Origin: Sympetrum striolatum
Lineage: Eukaryota; Arthropoda; Insecta; Odonata; Libellulidae
Length of the DNA stretch: 64,000 nt
Assembly: GCA_947579665.1 (NCBI GenBank)
Contig: OX388343.1
Location: 85,912,254 to 85,976,253 of the forward strand
Direction: 5' to 3'
Shown here piece by piece: positions 26,210 to 37,752 of this stretch. The notes under the pieces were generated by a model. The model ran no database searches. It was given only the letters and a program-made list of their open reading frames with translations, and was not told the DNA's origin. How positions within the stretch are numbered: the first letter of the stretch is position 1; each line of letters starts with the position of its first letter. The position numbers and the translations under genes were made by a program.

Positions 26210-27515
26210 GGGTAAACCTGGGCTAAACGGATCATGTGGCTGAACGGATCTTGCTAAGGTATGTCCCTTCTCCAATCCAAGAATACATATCTTTCGTATT
26301 GCTGAGTTTAATTTTGAGAAAGTCATCTTTCGTTGCGTATATGGACTACATAAACAAGCGGCTGGAAGTCTTGCGCTCACGTCAGTGGCCATTCCGGGAA
26401 GAGTCGCCGAACCGTGTATACGGGTTTTTTCCGTCAATGGAATTTTTGTGAACAAAATCAAAGGATCTTTCTGCTCAGGGTACGTTATATTTCTATTTTT
26501 GCAATATAATGAAGTAGTAGTGGTTGAACTATGATATACTAATTAGTGTCTAATCATTAAGTATTAAGTTATTTTTTAAGATTTTTGTAACTGACTTTTG
26601 CTATTCGGGGCTAAACGGATCACGAAAAATGGGGCTAAACGGATCATAACCTTAAATGTTACTTATGTTTTCATCTTTTACATTTATTAATTATTCTTAT
26701 TCCCAGCATTCGTGATTAGAAATAGCCATGAAAGAGGTTGTGCAAAAAGTAAAATATATAGCTATAACTCTGCTTCAAGCTGCCGTACACTACCTTACAC
26801 ATCGCTTCAAATAAGAGTTTCTTCTCTTACTGGTTTAATCCAAGTCATGGGGGCTAAAACTGTTTTGGATTTCTAATCTGGAAAGAGATTTGTATTTTGA
26901 ATATTACATCTGTCAAAACTTGGGTTTAGGCTGTCACCAAAAAATGTAAAGAAAATGCCTTAAATTATTGTGAACGCATGGGAATCGCTCACAATTTTAA
27001 CCAAGATGCAAAGATGGCTAGCAAAGATTGGTTCTATGAATTCCTTAAAAGACATTGTCATCTGTCTAAAATAGAGGAGCAATTAAGAGAAAGAATAAAT
27101 GCTTCAAGTACGAAGAATGGCGTCATGAGAATTGCAGCGAAAAGAAGATGTTTAATAGTCATTTCATTCGTACAGTTTGTGACCTATATAAGGATATCAA
27201 TTAAAATATAATAACTTTTTATTAATAAATAACTTAAATTCGATCATTTGTATCACTAACTAAAACTATACACTCATATATATTCCTTTTTTGACTTATA
27301 CTCACCATGATCCGTTTAACCTCCTTAATGGGGCTAAATGGATATTGGACGGTTGACGGTTAATTGCAATTTTTCACAACAATACATATATAACCTTCTT
27401 CATTCGTTTTATAAAGAGTAATTTAATTTAAACGAGTTTAGAGAAATGTATTCGCAATATTATTTTTGCAATGAGAATTAAACGGCGTAGTGATCCGTTT
27501 AGCCCCGGTATACCC
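26210..27515 (+). mobile_element. pogo-like DNA transposon, 1.3 kb, internally deleted
   Basis: The left end GGGTAAACCTGGGC and following CTAAACGGATCA match the inverted right end (from 27515 inward: GGGTATACCGGGGC, then CTAAACGGATCA) with two mismatches over about 26 bp. TA flanks both sides (26208-26209 and 27516-27517), the target duplication of Tc1/mariner-pogo elements. Related 12-16-bp CTAAACGGATCA-type motifs also occur near 26228, 26607, 26631, 27308 (inverted) and 27330, and may be extra transposase-binding sites. A CENP-B/pogo-type helix-turn-helix remnant lies inside, but no DDE catalytic domain is left, so movement would need a full-length relative. Confidence 0.85.
26930..27211 (+). 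pseudogene. pogo transposase DNA-binding remnant (CENP-B-type HTH)
   Basis: The open frame reads AVTKKCKENALNYCERMGIA, then HNFNQDAKMASKDWFYEFLK, then RHCHLS. The pattern NFN-x4-KMA-KDW-x2-FLKRH is characteristic of the second helix-turn-helix of pogo/Tigger transposases and CENP-B, which binds the terminal repeats. A TAG stop lies directly upstream in frame. After about 27110 the family match is lost before a stop at 27209-27211. The first HTH and the DDD/DDE catalytic core are absent from the element. It may represent one exon-sized piece of a deleted transposase. Confidence 0.75.
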
Positions 27516-27517
27516 TA

Positions 27518-30500
27518 TCTTTCTGTTATGTTCCTTTCCTTAATTTTTTCTCAACTTCTGTATTAAAATTTATTTCAGTTAATGATAAAAAAAAAAGTAA
27601 TAAAAGTTTTCGTTATAGATATTTCTACATATTTTACCTTATCTTCAAATTGTTGTTTTTATTATCATGAACAAGTCCAAACAGAGATCCCCATATGGCG
27701 CAGATTAGTCAGAGGGGGACTCCAATGTATCATATATCTTTTCCTCTTCTGCGATGTTAATGTTGCTATTAAAAAGACTGCAACGAATCAAATTAAGTAT
27801 TTATTTATTTTCTTTTGATCAGCTAGATTTGCTATTTGTGTATCAAAGCAAACATTGCCTGTATTCACTTATGTATACAACACATACGATTGAGTATGTA
27901 ATGACTCATGCACTAATAAATTTGGAAAATCTATAATTACAAAAAAATCATCGCGAACATATGCGGTTCTCGTGATTTATTCCACGAAACCGAGGAAATA
28001 TTTCCAAACCGAGCTTAAGACCTTGATTAATTTCGGGGCTTTGCATCTTTTATTCGAGTCGTTATTCGCAGACCGCGTTTATTATCATTACCTTCCGGAG
28101 ATTTGCTTCGTCAACTGTCAAATTCCTATTACCATTCCTCGATGAGAGAACGGCCATAAATCTCATTATTGCAGATGTTTACTTTTCGACCTCATTTTTG
28201 GGTTGGAAATCATATCAATTAATCATTTCCCTCCTCATCACGAGAGGGCATGAATATCCGAACAAAAGTCCAATCGATAATCATTCGCTTTGGAATAAGC
28301 GCCTCTTTCCGCCATTTTATAATTAAATACCCATCCACAAACTCTTCCCATCCGAAATAATTACACGATCAGTTAGTTCGTCCGAGCCCGAAATCGAAAT
28401 TGTGTTATTATTTGACTTTTATACATCGTATCAGGCTCTGGAGCCAGAGACTCGATAAAATGGCGAAATCAAATGAATGAAGAGGCACCAATTCAGGAAA
28501 TCGTGTTTACTTCAAAGAAAAATTATCTATCGCAGAAAATTTCCACTGATGTAAACGTCCTGTACCATCGTAGAGTCCTTGAAACGTCGAAGTCATTGCG
28601 TATTCAGTTATTTTGACATTATAATTTTACCTTATAACTAGCTTTCAACGTAAAAGTGGAATCTAACAAACTTCATTTTTAACATTGGCAGTTGTCCTAA
28701 CACAGGAGGTCAATCCCTCTAAATGCGACCCATCGAGCTATATAATTTTATATATTTTGTAAATATGTATAAATAATAATAAATCTTCACTTACATTGTA
28801 TTTACATACATTGTATCTAACAATATATTTTTCTAAGAAGTCATTAATAGTGGAGAATATGAATAAGTCATTGGAGCAAGCTCATAACATCTTAGTTTCT
28901 CTGTATCAGACAACTCATAAAAACGGAGAGTTTTAGTCATCAATATGTATGCAACCTTTACGCCTTTAAGTGTAAATATTTGTGTTTATAAGATTACCTC
29001 AGGAAAATAGTTTTCCTCAAATTTGTTTTACTCATCTTACTTTTTCCAAACAACAAGAGTCTTAGAGGGAATATAAATTACAAAAGAAATTTCAGTTCTT
29101 TATGAAAAATAGGAACGTTTCTTGAAGTCTTCATTTTTAGAGTTCGTCTCTAAAAACGTAATCCTTGAATATTATTGAGATGAAAGCATAAATCAAGTAT
29201 TAAAAATATTATATAAACCATAAACGAACAACATTTTTACTATAATCATAATTATCATAAAGTCGTAAAACTTAAAAAGGTTTCAAGATGAACATACTGG
29301 ACTAAAGTACTAATTGATGAATTTATAGGAAGATAATACAAACGGGAATACAAATAACGACTCCGAATCAGCCCCCCCTATTCAACTGCGACACATTTGA
29401 CCATAAATACAAATCCTCTTTAAAGCCCTCATCTCACCCGTCCGGCACATGTTAGATATGTCATCTTCCCGCAAGATTCGGTCAAATTGGAACCAGCCTC
29501 ACTGATTAATAATTTTGATCCCATTCGTCACGTACCATAGCTGGGATGCTCTTGATACAAGGTACGCCATTTGATAACAGATCCCTTCCGTCCTTCAACT
29601 CAAATATGATTTCCCGTTCTTTCCTCCAAACATCCCATGGTCTCCCAAATTGACCTTCCCTGTAGACCGCCTTGCGTTCCCCCTCTCAATAGAAAGTACA
29701 CGCATCTCCCGAGGGATTCTCACTTCCACCACAGATATGCCCGTATCCTAGTTCCATTACCGTTTTCTCACGCAGTTTCCAGTAACACGGACGCATAATT
29801 CCATTTGACCTCTGTTGACGCAACTTCTATACAATGGACGGTAATTTGTAGCTACTCATGTTAGATAACATAAGGAAGATACTGGAGAAAGAGATTATTA
29901 CATGCGAACTGTTTCCTTACAGGACATGCTTTAGCGTATTTAGTTACTCATGGTTAGAAATAGTAGGAAATTTTAAAGGAAACTTAGTTAAGCATGAATT
30001 TTAAGATGTACGAACTGTTCATCTCATACCAAAGGATGTATTATGGCCTGGCTATATGATTAAATTGAAAGAAATGAAAATATTTCGTTTGCAACGAGCT
30101 AATGACTATAGTATTTATTAACTTAACACTGCCGAGATAAAAACAGAAAAATATATAAATTACTTTTAGAAATTAAAATAATAGAGAATAATTAGTGTTT
30201 ATAGTATCTTTATCTTTATTTAGTCACATTATCAGTCAAATGTTTAAATTTAAAAACATTTCTGAGTAGCTGCTTCCGACGTCAATAATTGCTAAGCTTT
30301 TGACTTACTGTTAATCAAATAAATAAAAGTGAATGTTGAAACATTAAAATTTAGACTTTAATATAATGAAATATTCAAAGAATGATAGTAATATATTAAT
30401 GTTACAGGAATGTCCCCAGTAAAATTTATGGACGTCGTATGAATTTAGTCGCAGTAAAATAATTTCTTAATAAAAAGCAGCAAAAAATATAAAATACTAT

Positions 30501-30697
30501 GATAGTTGGATGTTATATCAAAGAATAACACAGATAGTATGCAACACCTACTGCATTGATTAAAATTAACTGTTAAGCCCTCCTTTTACTTCAAATAACC
30601 GTCTGCTCTGACGCTGATAAACGGATCTTAATAGGTGATTATAAGGATTTCAGAAAATTTATCTACAGCCTTTCCCTTTATGCAAAGATAAATCATA
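27518..30697. other. No recognised gene
   Basis: This is AT-rich DNA with GC-richer, pyrimidine-leaning patches at 27950-28480 and 29370-29830. No coding motif, terminal repeat or RNA gene was recognised. Confidence 0.45.
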
Positions 30698-30760
30698 ATG
30701 AAATTCCAACCATTTCAGATTATCATACTAATACCATACAAATCTGAAATGGGAATTCAT
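30698..30760. repeat. Imperfect hairpin, miRNA-precursor-sized
   Basis: The left arm 30698-30721 pairs with the right arm 30741-30760, about 20 pairs with four bulged bases, around a 19-nt loop. Stem and loop sizes fit a small-RNA precursor, but an AT-rich genome yields many such foldbacks. Confidence 0.45.
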
Positions 30761-30927
30761 GAATGACCATTCGGTTGGCCACTGCGAGATAACATCTTAA
30801 ATCCGAGCAGATTCGAAGAGAAAGGGCAGCGATGAATAAAAGACCTTTAAACGTTAAGAGTTCTGTTGTCTATTCTCTCAATCCTCTGGAAACCCCCACA
30901 AAGAAACACACCCACTGTGCCAACCGA

Positions 30928-30934
30928 TATAAAA
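30928..30934 (+). promoter_or_regulatory. TATA-box-like motif
   Basis: TATAAAA lies in a GC-richer patch (30780-31240) about 640 bp upstream of the candidate signal-peptide exon at 31568. No clear initiator was identified. The motif is common by chance at this base composition. Confidence 0.15.
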
Positions 30935-31567
30935 CGAACTCTCCAAATCCTTCCCCACCTAATCTTATCTCTTAGAAACGGTGGAGACGTATGACCTCAG
31001 GGCGGAATTTTCCTCGAATCCCAGATAGAGAAGAAAAAGACCGGCCGACAGCCTTTAACGTCTCGAAGATTGCGCCTAATCCTAGCACACGCAAGCCTTC
31101 AAAGCAGAGCGCCCGCACACGGAAAAATTTCTGTCCTTTTATCTTCACTTTCCCCAACTCTGGTGCTTAAGTTCCTCCGCTCCTACGCTCACCGTGTCCA
31201 TCGGAATGAAAATCTGATGGGGAAGGATTAACAGGAGAAAAGGGCAAGGATAACACTTCATCAACTTTGAACTGCAAGTCATCTGGGCTTATTTAAACGT
31301 ATTTTTAATTTTAAGATATTTTCGCACGTCTTATTTTTGTTGCACATATTGCCACATGGTATTGAACCGATCGGCGCCTTTATGATGCGATAATAATAGC
31401 CACAAAAAAGTAAAACATGCGATTCCAACTTGCAAATTACATAATTAATTCGCTTTGATTCAATCCCGTGTTTCTGGATTCGATTTTGGGTCAAAGCTTC
31501 TGAATTAGGGTTTTCCAACCTTACGACAGGAGGGCCTAATTAGAAATTTCATCAAACAGACGGAACA

Positions 31568-31646
31568 ATGAGGACCCCTTACATCAGACTACCCTTCTCT
31601 CTCGTACTAATACTTCATATTTTTGCATACATTTTTGCTGCGGATG
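31568..31646 (+). CDS. Candidate first coding exon encoding a signal peptide
   Basis: An ATG in a favourable context (GGAACAATGA) opens 26 codons: MRTPYIR, a hydrophobic core LPFSLVLILHIFAYIF, then AAD. This is a textbook signal peptide layout with a plausible cleavage site after AA. The frame then meets G|GTTAGT, a usable splice donor, one codon before an in-frame TAG. The exon would end in phase 1, the usual phase after signal-peptide exons of secreted and immunoglobulin-superfamily proteins. If real, the downstream intron would run at least 32 kb. A second, stronger donor CAG|GTAAGT (exon end at 31670) lies 24 bp further but beyond the stop. The partner exon is not in view, so identity is unknown. 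A chance hydrophobic frame cannot be excluded. Confidence 0.3.
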
Positions 31647-31670
31647 GTTAGTTCTAAAAAGTCCATGCAG

Positions 31671-33123
31671 GTAAGTAAATACGTAGTCATATCATAACAC
31701 ACACACACGAGATATTAGATTAAGTTATTCAATATAAATTAGGTATAATTTCATAATTGTGGAAGGTCTACGAAAGTTAACGCTAATTTCATTGAAGGAT
31801 GGAAGTTGCTAGGTTCGAAGGATGTAAGTTACTAAATATATTTAAGTAACTCTGAGAACAGTGGCGGGCTAGTAAGAAATTTTCACGGGGCAGTACGATA
31901 CAAAACAATGCTTATCTAAATCCTTTGTGACTACTACAATCAAAGTCATTCTAGAATAAGAATTTTCCCTGCAACTTTAAGATTTATATTGATATTCAAC
32001 TTCAATTGACAGATGGTAGATATTTCGGTAGGACTAGGGGATGGTAAAAAGCATGTGCGCACATCCAAATTCTTCGTATAACCCGCATACATTTTTATTC
32101 TGTAGCTACTTTATCGTAGGATGTAACTTTGCTTTTTTACGAAAGTATTCAGACCTTGATGAGGAGAAAAATTTAAGGGATAAGATCAGAAAGGAGGCGT
32201 CGAAGATAAAAGTTTTAGGAGTGATAAGAAAAAGGAAAGCGAGCTGAATAGGAGATCATCTCCAAGGAGATAACTCGGTGAAAGATGTGATCGAAAGAAA
32301 ATTGGCTGGAGTGGTAGTCTTGAATGACAAAAGATTCTAGATAAAGGGCGACCTTCAGAGGAACAAAAGAACTTATCAGGACATTAACAGTGTAGCGGAG
32401 AAGATAATTATATTGTAAGACATATCTGACATAATTTACCGATCATCCGAAGACACCATATAGAACAGCTTGAAACAGTGTCTACGAAGAAAAATATTCT
32501 TATATACGAAATTCCTGCAATTATGAAAATTCTGTGGAGATATTTACTGTGATCATTTTATATGGGGAATATAGAAATTAAAAAATAATGGATATAATAT
32601 TTTAATTTTTACACAACCAGAAAATAAATAGACACACGACCATTAAGTAGGAATGCAACATTGTAGGTATGGATAGCGAACGAGCGACGTTACTGATAGA
32701 TCTGGTTGATTGAGATTATTTACCTGATGATGATGCAACGAAACCATAGTCGTGTGTATGTGTATTATGTGTTTGTGTTTGAATAACTATTAGATCCATT
32801 ATTCTTCTTATTTTTATAATGATTTTCCACCAAGTGAAGGCTGAAACTAACAACGCTATGGTAATGTAATTTCGGATTGTCTACTTAAGGTATATTCTAT
32901 GAGGAATGTCATTTATAAAGATTAAAATTCATACCACGCTTCGATCAAATTATTTGCTCCTCTTTCTGTTTTGAATCCCACGTGATACAAAAAAGATGTT
33001 CCTTTTATAACTTTAGGTAAAAAAAACTTAACTAATTAATAATTTTTAATTATATATTATATTATATTTAATTTTAACTATAAAATAATAAAACTATAAG
33101 TCAGGTAAACATATAATAGGACA
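31671..33123. other. No recognised gene
   Basis: A short CA tract lies near 31698-31708. Otherwise this is AT-rich DNA. The 68-codon frame at 32041-32247 (+) is lysine-rich at its end and unlike any family known to me. Confidence 0.4.
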
Positions 33124-33209
33124 TAATAATAATAATAAAATGGTTTTATTCGGGTGAGATTGAGACTAAATGTCTCCTCATCCATTTAACCCATAAACCC
33201 ATCTAACAT
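33124..33209 (-). repeat. SINE-like repeat family, copy 1
   Basis: An (AAT)n tract followed by CGGGTGAGATTGAGACTAAA and TGTCTCCTCATCCATTTAACCC matches copies at 43.6, 48.25 and 48.44 kb. Read on the minus strand the family ends in (ATT)n, like the 3' tail of a SINE or LINE. A GAGAC/GTCTC mini-palindrome sits in the core. Confidence 0.6.
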
Positions 33210-36200
33210 AGAACTAACATGATAAACATAATATTCAATCAGAGGAACTATTTGAGTTTCAATACTAATTATTTGACCTCCAGTAATTTAATTTGTTAGT
33301 AGTGAAAAAATAAAATACGAATAACTATAATTATTTGAGCTCCGATAGTTTATCCAATATTTAATATCTGAGATCAATGCAAAATAAAGTAGTATTTCAT
33401 GTACAAGTATGAGAGAGGAGAGAATGTCTTAAAATCTCTACATCATTCAGGAAAACTTAGGATTCTTGGGTAATTTATATGACCCTCTACTCATTTTATG
33501 CCATAATATCTTACTGTATACTATGCATCACATTAGCAATATAAAAGGCTACAAATAAATGGTAAGTTGAAAACGTAATGTTGGGAAATGTTTAACTTAT
33601 TTGAAACCGTATTTGAACGGCGATAACATTGAACGCTAATCGCCAAAATTGTTAAAGATACTAGAAAATAGGTCCTTTAGAGTCTCAAGAAGAGAGGGAT
33701 TTCGCCAGATTCCTACTCTTTAAAACGTATCGACCCAAATACAAGAATTTTCCATTTTCCGAGATCGCGTTTAAAAATTAATGGCCATGAATATTTTTTC
33801 CACCGTCAGCCGCCCTGGTAAGTTTGAGGCAAAGTGGCGAACGAGTGACGGGCGCTCTCCTCCCTTCAGACGCAGATAAGGGGAGCAAAACCACGCATGT
33901 CCCTCAACTGACTGCACTCCCTCCAGAAATAACTGCGCAAAGGGATTTCGAAGCGATATTCCAACCTATCCTTATTCCTCTTTGGAATTGAAGAGCTTTT
34001 CCGATGATCCAGAGGATTTTCACTGGATTATGAGCCGGAGTGCAAGCGTTAAATGAAATTTTCATGAAATCAAGGTAAGAGCCTTGATAAATCGACAGGG
34101 TGTCTTGCATTCCGTTCCGAGCACCATGTTATAATAATCTATGAAGTGAGGTGAAACGAAGACCGTCTTTTAAGTGGTGGAGAGAAATTACGAAGCCTAA
34201 AGGCGTAAAGGAATTCCTTTGTTTAATTTTCCTCAAAAAATGCAGCATGATGTAAGTCTCGTTAAATATCACAGAACAATTTGAAAGATATACCTATTAA
34301 TGGTATCTTCACGAATTTTACTACTTAGATGTCGTCATTCAATACAGTGATAGCAAATACTCATTACATTCATTAGGGTATAAATATGAACTTTCCTTCG
34401 CATGAAATAGCATATTATATCAATCGACGCACATCATTATTATTATATTTCTTTCATATTCTAATTTTTTACGTTCTTATTAATGTCAAATTATGTTCGT
34501 TTATTTTTAACCAGTTTTTTATCAGAGCCCAAGCCAAAATGTGCTTTCCCATGTTTGCCTCCTAACTAATTTCCGTTGATGAACTAAAGCGACGATTAAT
34601 ATATATATTATTTCAGATTGATTTCGAATTTCCTGATGAATTTATGAGTTTTACATGCACTTTTACAACCATGAATCTCTCAGTAGTTTGATCCTAAATT
34701 TGTCATTTTCTTACGTCATCCATTCACAATTCCCAAGAACTAGGAAGATTTTTTATCATGATTTTTATTAATAAAAGGAATCATTAGATTTATGGAATTT
34801 TCTGAAGCAATATAATGATAATTGATCTTCCATAAAATTGTATTTTCCGATTTTCAATGGTAGATTACCTGTGATAGCAATGCAGGGTGAATAAAAGAGA
34901 TGCATTTTGATTAATACGGTGAGGGCAAATTACGATACGATTACAGTAATCACTGTACCTTACTTTAATTATAATTTGTTATTTGCACTCTAATCTAACC
35001 TCGCCAATAAAGGGTCAAATAAATAAATAAATAATAAATAATGATGGACTTTATAGATAATTTGTAATTCAAAAGGATTGATAGAATTTCTTTCAACATT
35101 ACTAAATAAAGAAACCAATTCAAACGAAATTAAATCCATGCAGTTTTATAAAATTTTATATTGCATATTGATAAATATAATTTTTTTACTTACAAAAGAT
35201 AGGCCACAATAACTGCACCTTTAGGTAAGCCCGTATTGTTTCAGTAACGTTTTCGGTGGATAATTATTGCTCCAATTGAATTAGCTAGTTAACGCTTCTT
35301 CAAAAATTTCCACTGAGAGAAATTTTTACGGAAATAAAATTGAAACAAAGGTTAGGTTTGCCGCATCTTCATTCATGTACACGCCTTGGAAGAACCGAAA
35401 TTGAGACAAAATAGGATTTCGCGGATTCACGCTTATTTTTGCGACAACTCAAACGATCGCTTCCGCCTTAACAAAGCAGAGCATAGTTGGAAAAACCTCA
35501 ACAAATGGATTTCTGAAAGTTATCAGAGGAGAGTCTTCCCATCGCGTGATTCACAAAAGCGCGGATGCAGCAGCGACGTAGCGGCAAATTGCTTTTGACT
35601 TTGCGACAATAATCTTCCTCAGATAGCATCTCTCGAGTCTTTCTGTCGCCTTTCCCTTTCATTCTCTCCCACGTCACTCCCGAATCACTTCCTTTCATCT
35701 CCCGCTCCCTTCCTCATTCTCCTCCATAACCGTTTCTCTCATCTCCTAAGATCGTATATCTGTTCTTTGGGGAGTTTCTGTTCAATACACTATCGATATT
35801 AATTAATGGTAAAAATCAATCTCGCTTGTTATTACTGTAAATCACAATCTTCCTTAATATGTAATATTAGTCTAACATTAAATAAATAACTTTATGTTAA
35901 GTTGATACAAAGTACAGGTAATCCAACTTGCCATTGCTATTGAGAGCCTGCTTTGCAAATTCTCTTCATCATGTATTTCTTACAGAATGATCCTTCTTTT
36001 TCATTGCTCCAATCAAAATAAATAGCATCGAAAACATTAATTCAAAATTGAAATTTTAAAAAAATTCCATACATCAGGAATTACCGACAAAGAAATAATC
36101 TTCAAACCTACCATTTCAATTGTTAAGAAAGGAAAGTTGGGACACGGGTGTTAAGGAATTAGAGGATTAAACTTTCCAATAGCCGTTTTCCGAGAAAACA

Positions 36201-37684
36201 AGACAGAGAACCACTTTTTGAGTGAATGAGTTAAGGAAGCCGACAAAAATGGCTATTGGAGATTATAAACCTCTTACTACCATGTCAACGTTAACTATTT
36301 AATAAATGTCGAAAATGCAATAAATACATATGCATACATTAGCATCACTGAATATGTTCAATGATATTTCTAAGCGGTTAAAGGTTATAATACTTTTGAA
36401 GTCAAAGATTAGATTTGAAGGTTATGACCAAATGAATTATTTCAATGGATAAAAAATGTTACGAAATCCAATTGTATAGATCAGATCGTTCATTCACAGA
36501 AGAAATATAGACGAGGTACATTTTATTTAAAACGATAGATTTTGATATATTTCGCACATTTTACTATATTTGTGAATTTTTACCAAAAGTTTTACAATGA
36601 TTTTAATGGAACTTTTGTCATTTTCTTCCAATACACCATCCCCATACAAGAATTTTACCCGTCTTCATTCACGGACGAGATTGTTTTGGTGCGTATCACA
36701 TCCTCTTTGTTAGCATTGCGGCCTGTAGACAAAACATCTTTTAGTAACTTATTTATCGTGTTTTGGCTGGAATTCGTTTCTATCCGAATCGGGGATGCGC
36801 ACTACATCACAACAAAGGTTTTAATGGAAGACGGGACTTTCAGTCTCCATTTCCCCCGAATAAAGACATCCCATCCGCGCTTCGTTACCTCCTCCGCCCC
36901 CCCAAACAGTCACATCGCCTTTCATCGCCCTCACGGCTTTGTTTCGAGTAGCCACGCCCCCCCACGACGCTTAGCCTTGAGAGAAAGGAAGCGAGAGAGA
37001 GAGTGCGGAAGGCGGAGATAAGGAAGGGAATTGAGGAAAATAGCAATGCAGGAAAGATTCTCATTGAGGTAACGAGAGTGAAGGTCGCCTCTTAAAGGTG
37101 CATGAGTGGTAATCTCGGAGTGGATTGGAGAATAAGGACGCAAGAAGGACGCCCCTTAACTCTGAAAGGGCCTTAAAAAGCTAATCCCTTTGGGTCGAAG
37201 GCCCGTTATGCGATCTTTAAATTAGGCAGAATTTTGGGAAAGTTGAAATAATTTTGGAAACTCATTTCGTTTATCTTCCCCTCATTTCTGAGAACTATTA
37301 ACGATCGCTTCCTTTCCGCGTTTCCACGAAATAATGTTCGAACTAATCGAGTTGAGACGAAAACCTCTGACGAGTGAATTCATTTTAATGAGATTCTTAC
37401 GATCCTAGCGGCCGCTAAATATGAATCATAATCCCCCACAAAATTAGTATTCAATTCCAAATAAATCTTAATTTAGAGTAATGCTTTCTCTGTATTTAAT
37501 ATAGAAGATTAAAACATCTGATCCGAACCGTCTTCAATTATACATTTTTACTCGGCGGGGAGTGCTTGCTGTTTTCTAATTACAAAGAGCATTATCAATA
37601 AAACTGTTAGTGGACTAAAGAGGCGAGGCATCCATGAAATAATTCACTCTCCACAATTAAGATATAGAGTATACTTCTACACTT
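33210..37684. other. No recognised gene; LINE-like tail at 35.0 kb
   Basis: At 34980-35044, GCCAATAAAGGGTC leads into AAATA repeats, resembling the 3' end of a LINE or SINE whose body is not recognisable. Patches at 33780-33920, 35560-35750 and 36780-37150 are GC-richer. The 159-codon frame at 36542-37021 (+) shows no domain and ends in a low-complexity Arg/Glu tail. Confidence 0.4.
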
Positions 37685-37752
37685 AGATGGAGTAACACCA
37701 AAGGTGTTCGCCTTCCATGCCGTCGGCTGGGGTTCAACCCTATACGATCCCA
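37685..37752 (+). repeat. tRNA-Gly(UCC)-like SINE head or pseudo-tRNA
   Basis: TTCGCCTTCCATGCCGTCGG followed by CTGGGGTTCAACCC matches the anticodon-to-T-loop half of tRNA-Gly with anticodon TCC. The B-box-like GGTTCAACC is kept. The anticodon stem is mispaired, the T stem is weak and the acceptor stem is not recognisable, so this is not a working tRNA. Its best reading is the pol III promoter head of a tRNA-derived SINE. Confidence 0.5.

Noticed and set aside
26180..26461. 93-codon minus-strand frame and overlapping plus-strand frame at the left end of the pogo-like element
   Set aside because: The only recognisable transposase homology is on the plus strand at 26930-27110. These frames span the terminal repeat and show no family match.
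36542..37021. 159-codon open frame, one of the longest in the window
   Set aside because: No domain; the start is AT-rich hydrophobic noise and the end is a translated GA tract. No splice or promoter support.
37685..37752. Functional tRNA-Gly gene
   Set aside because: Anticodon, T and acceptor stems do not pair properly; kept only as a SINE head or pseudo-tRNA.
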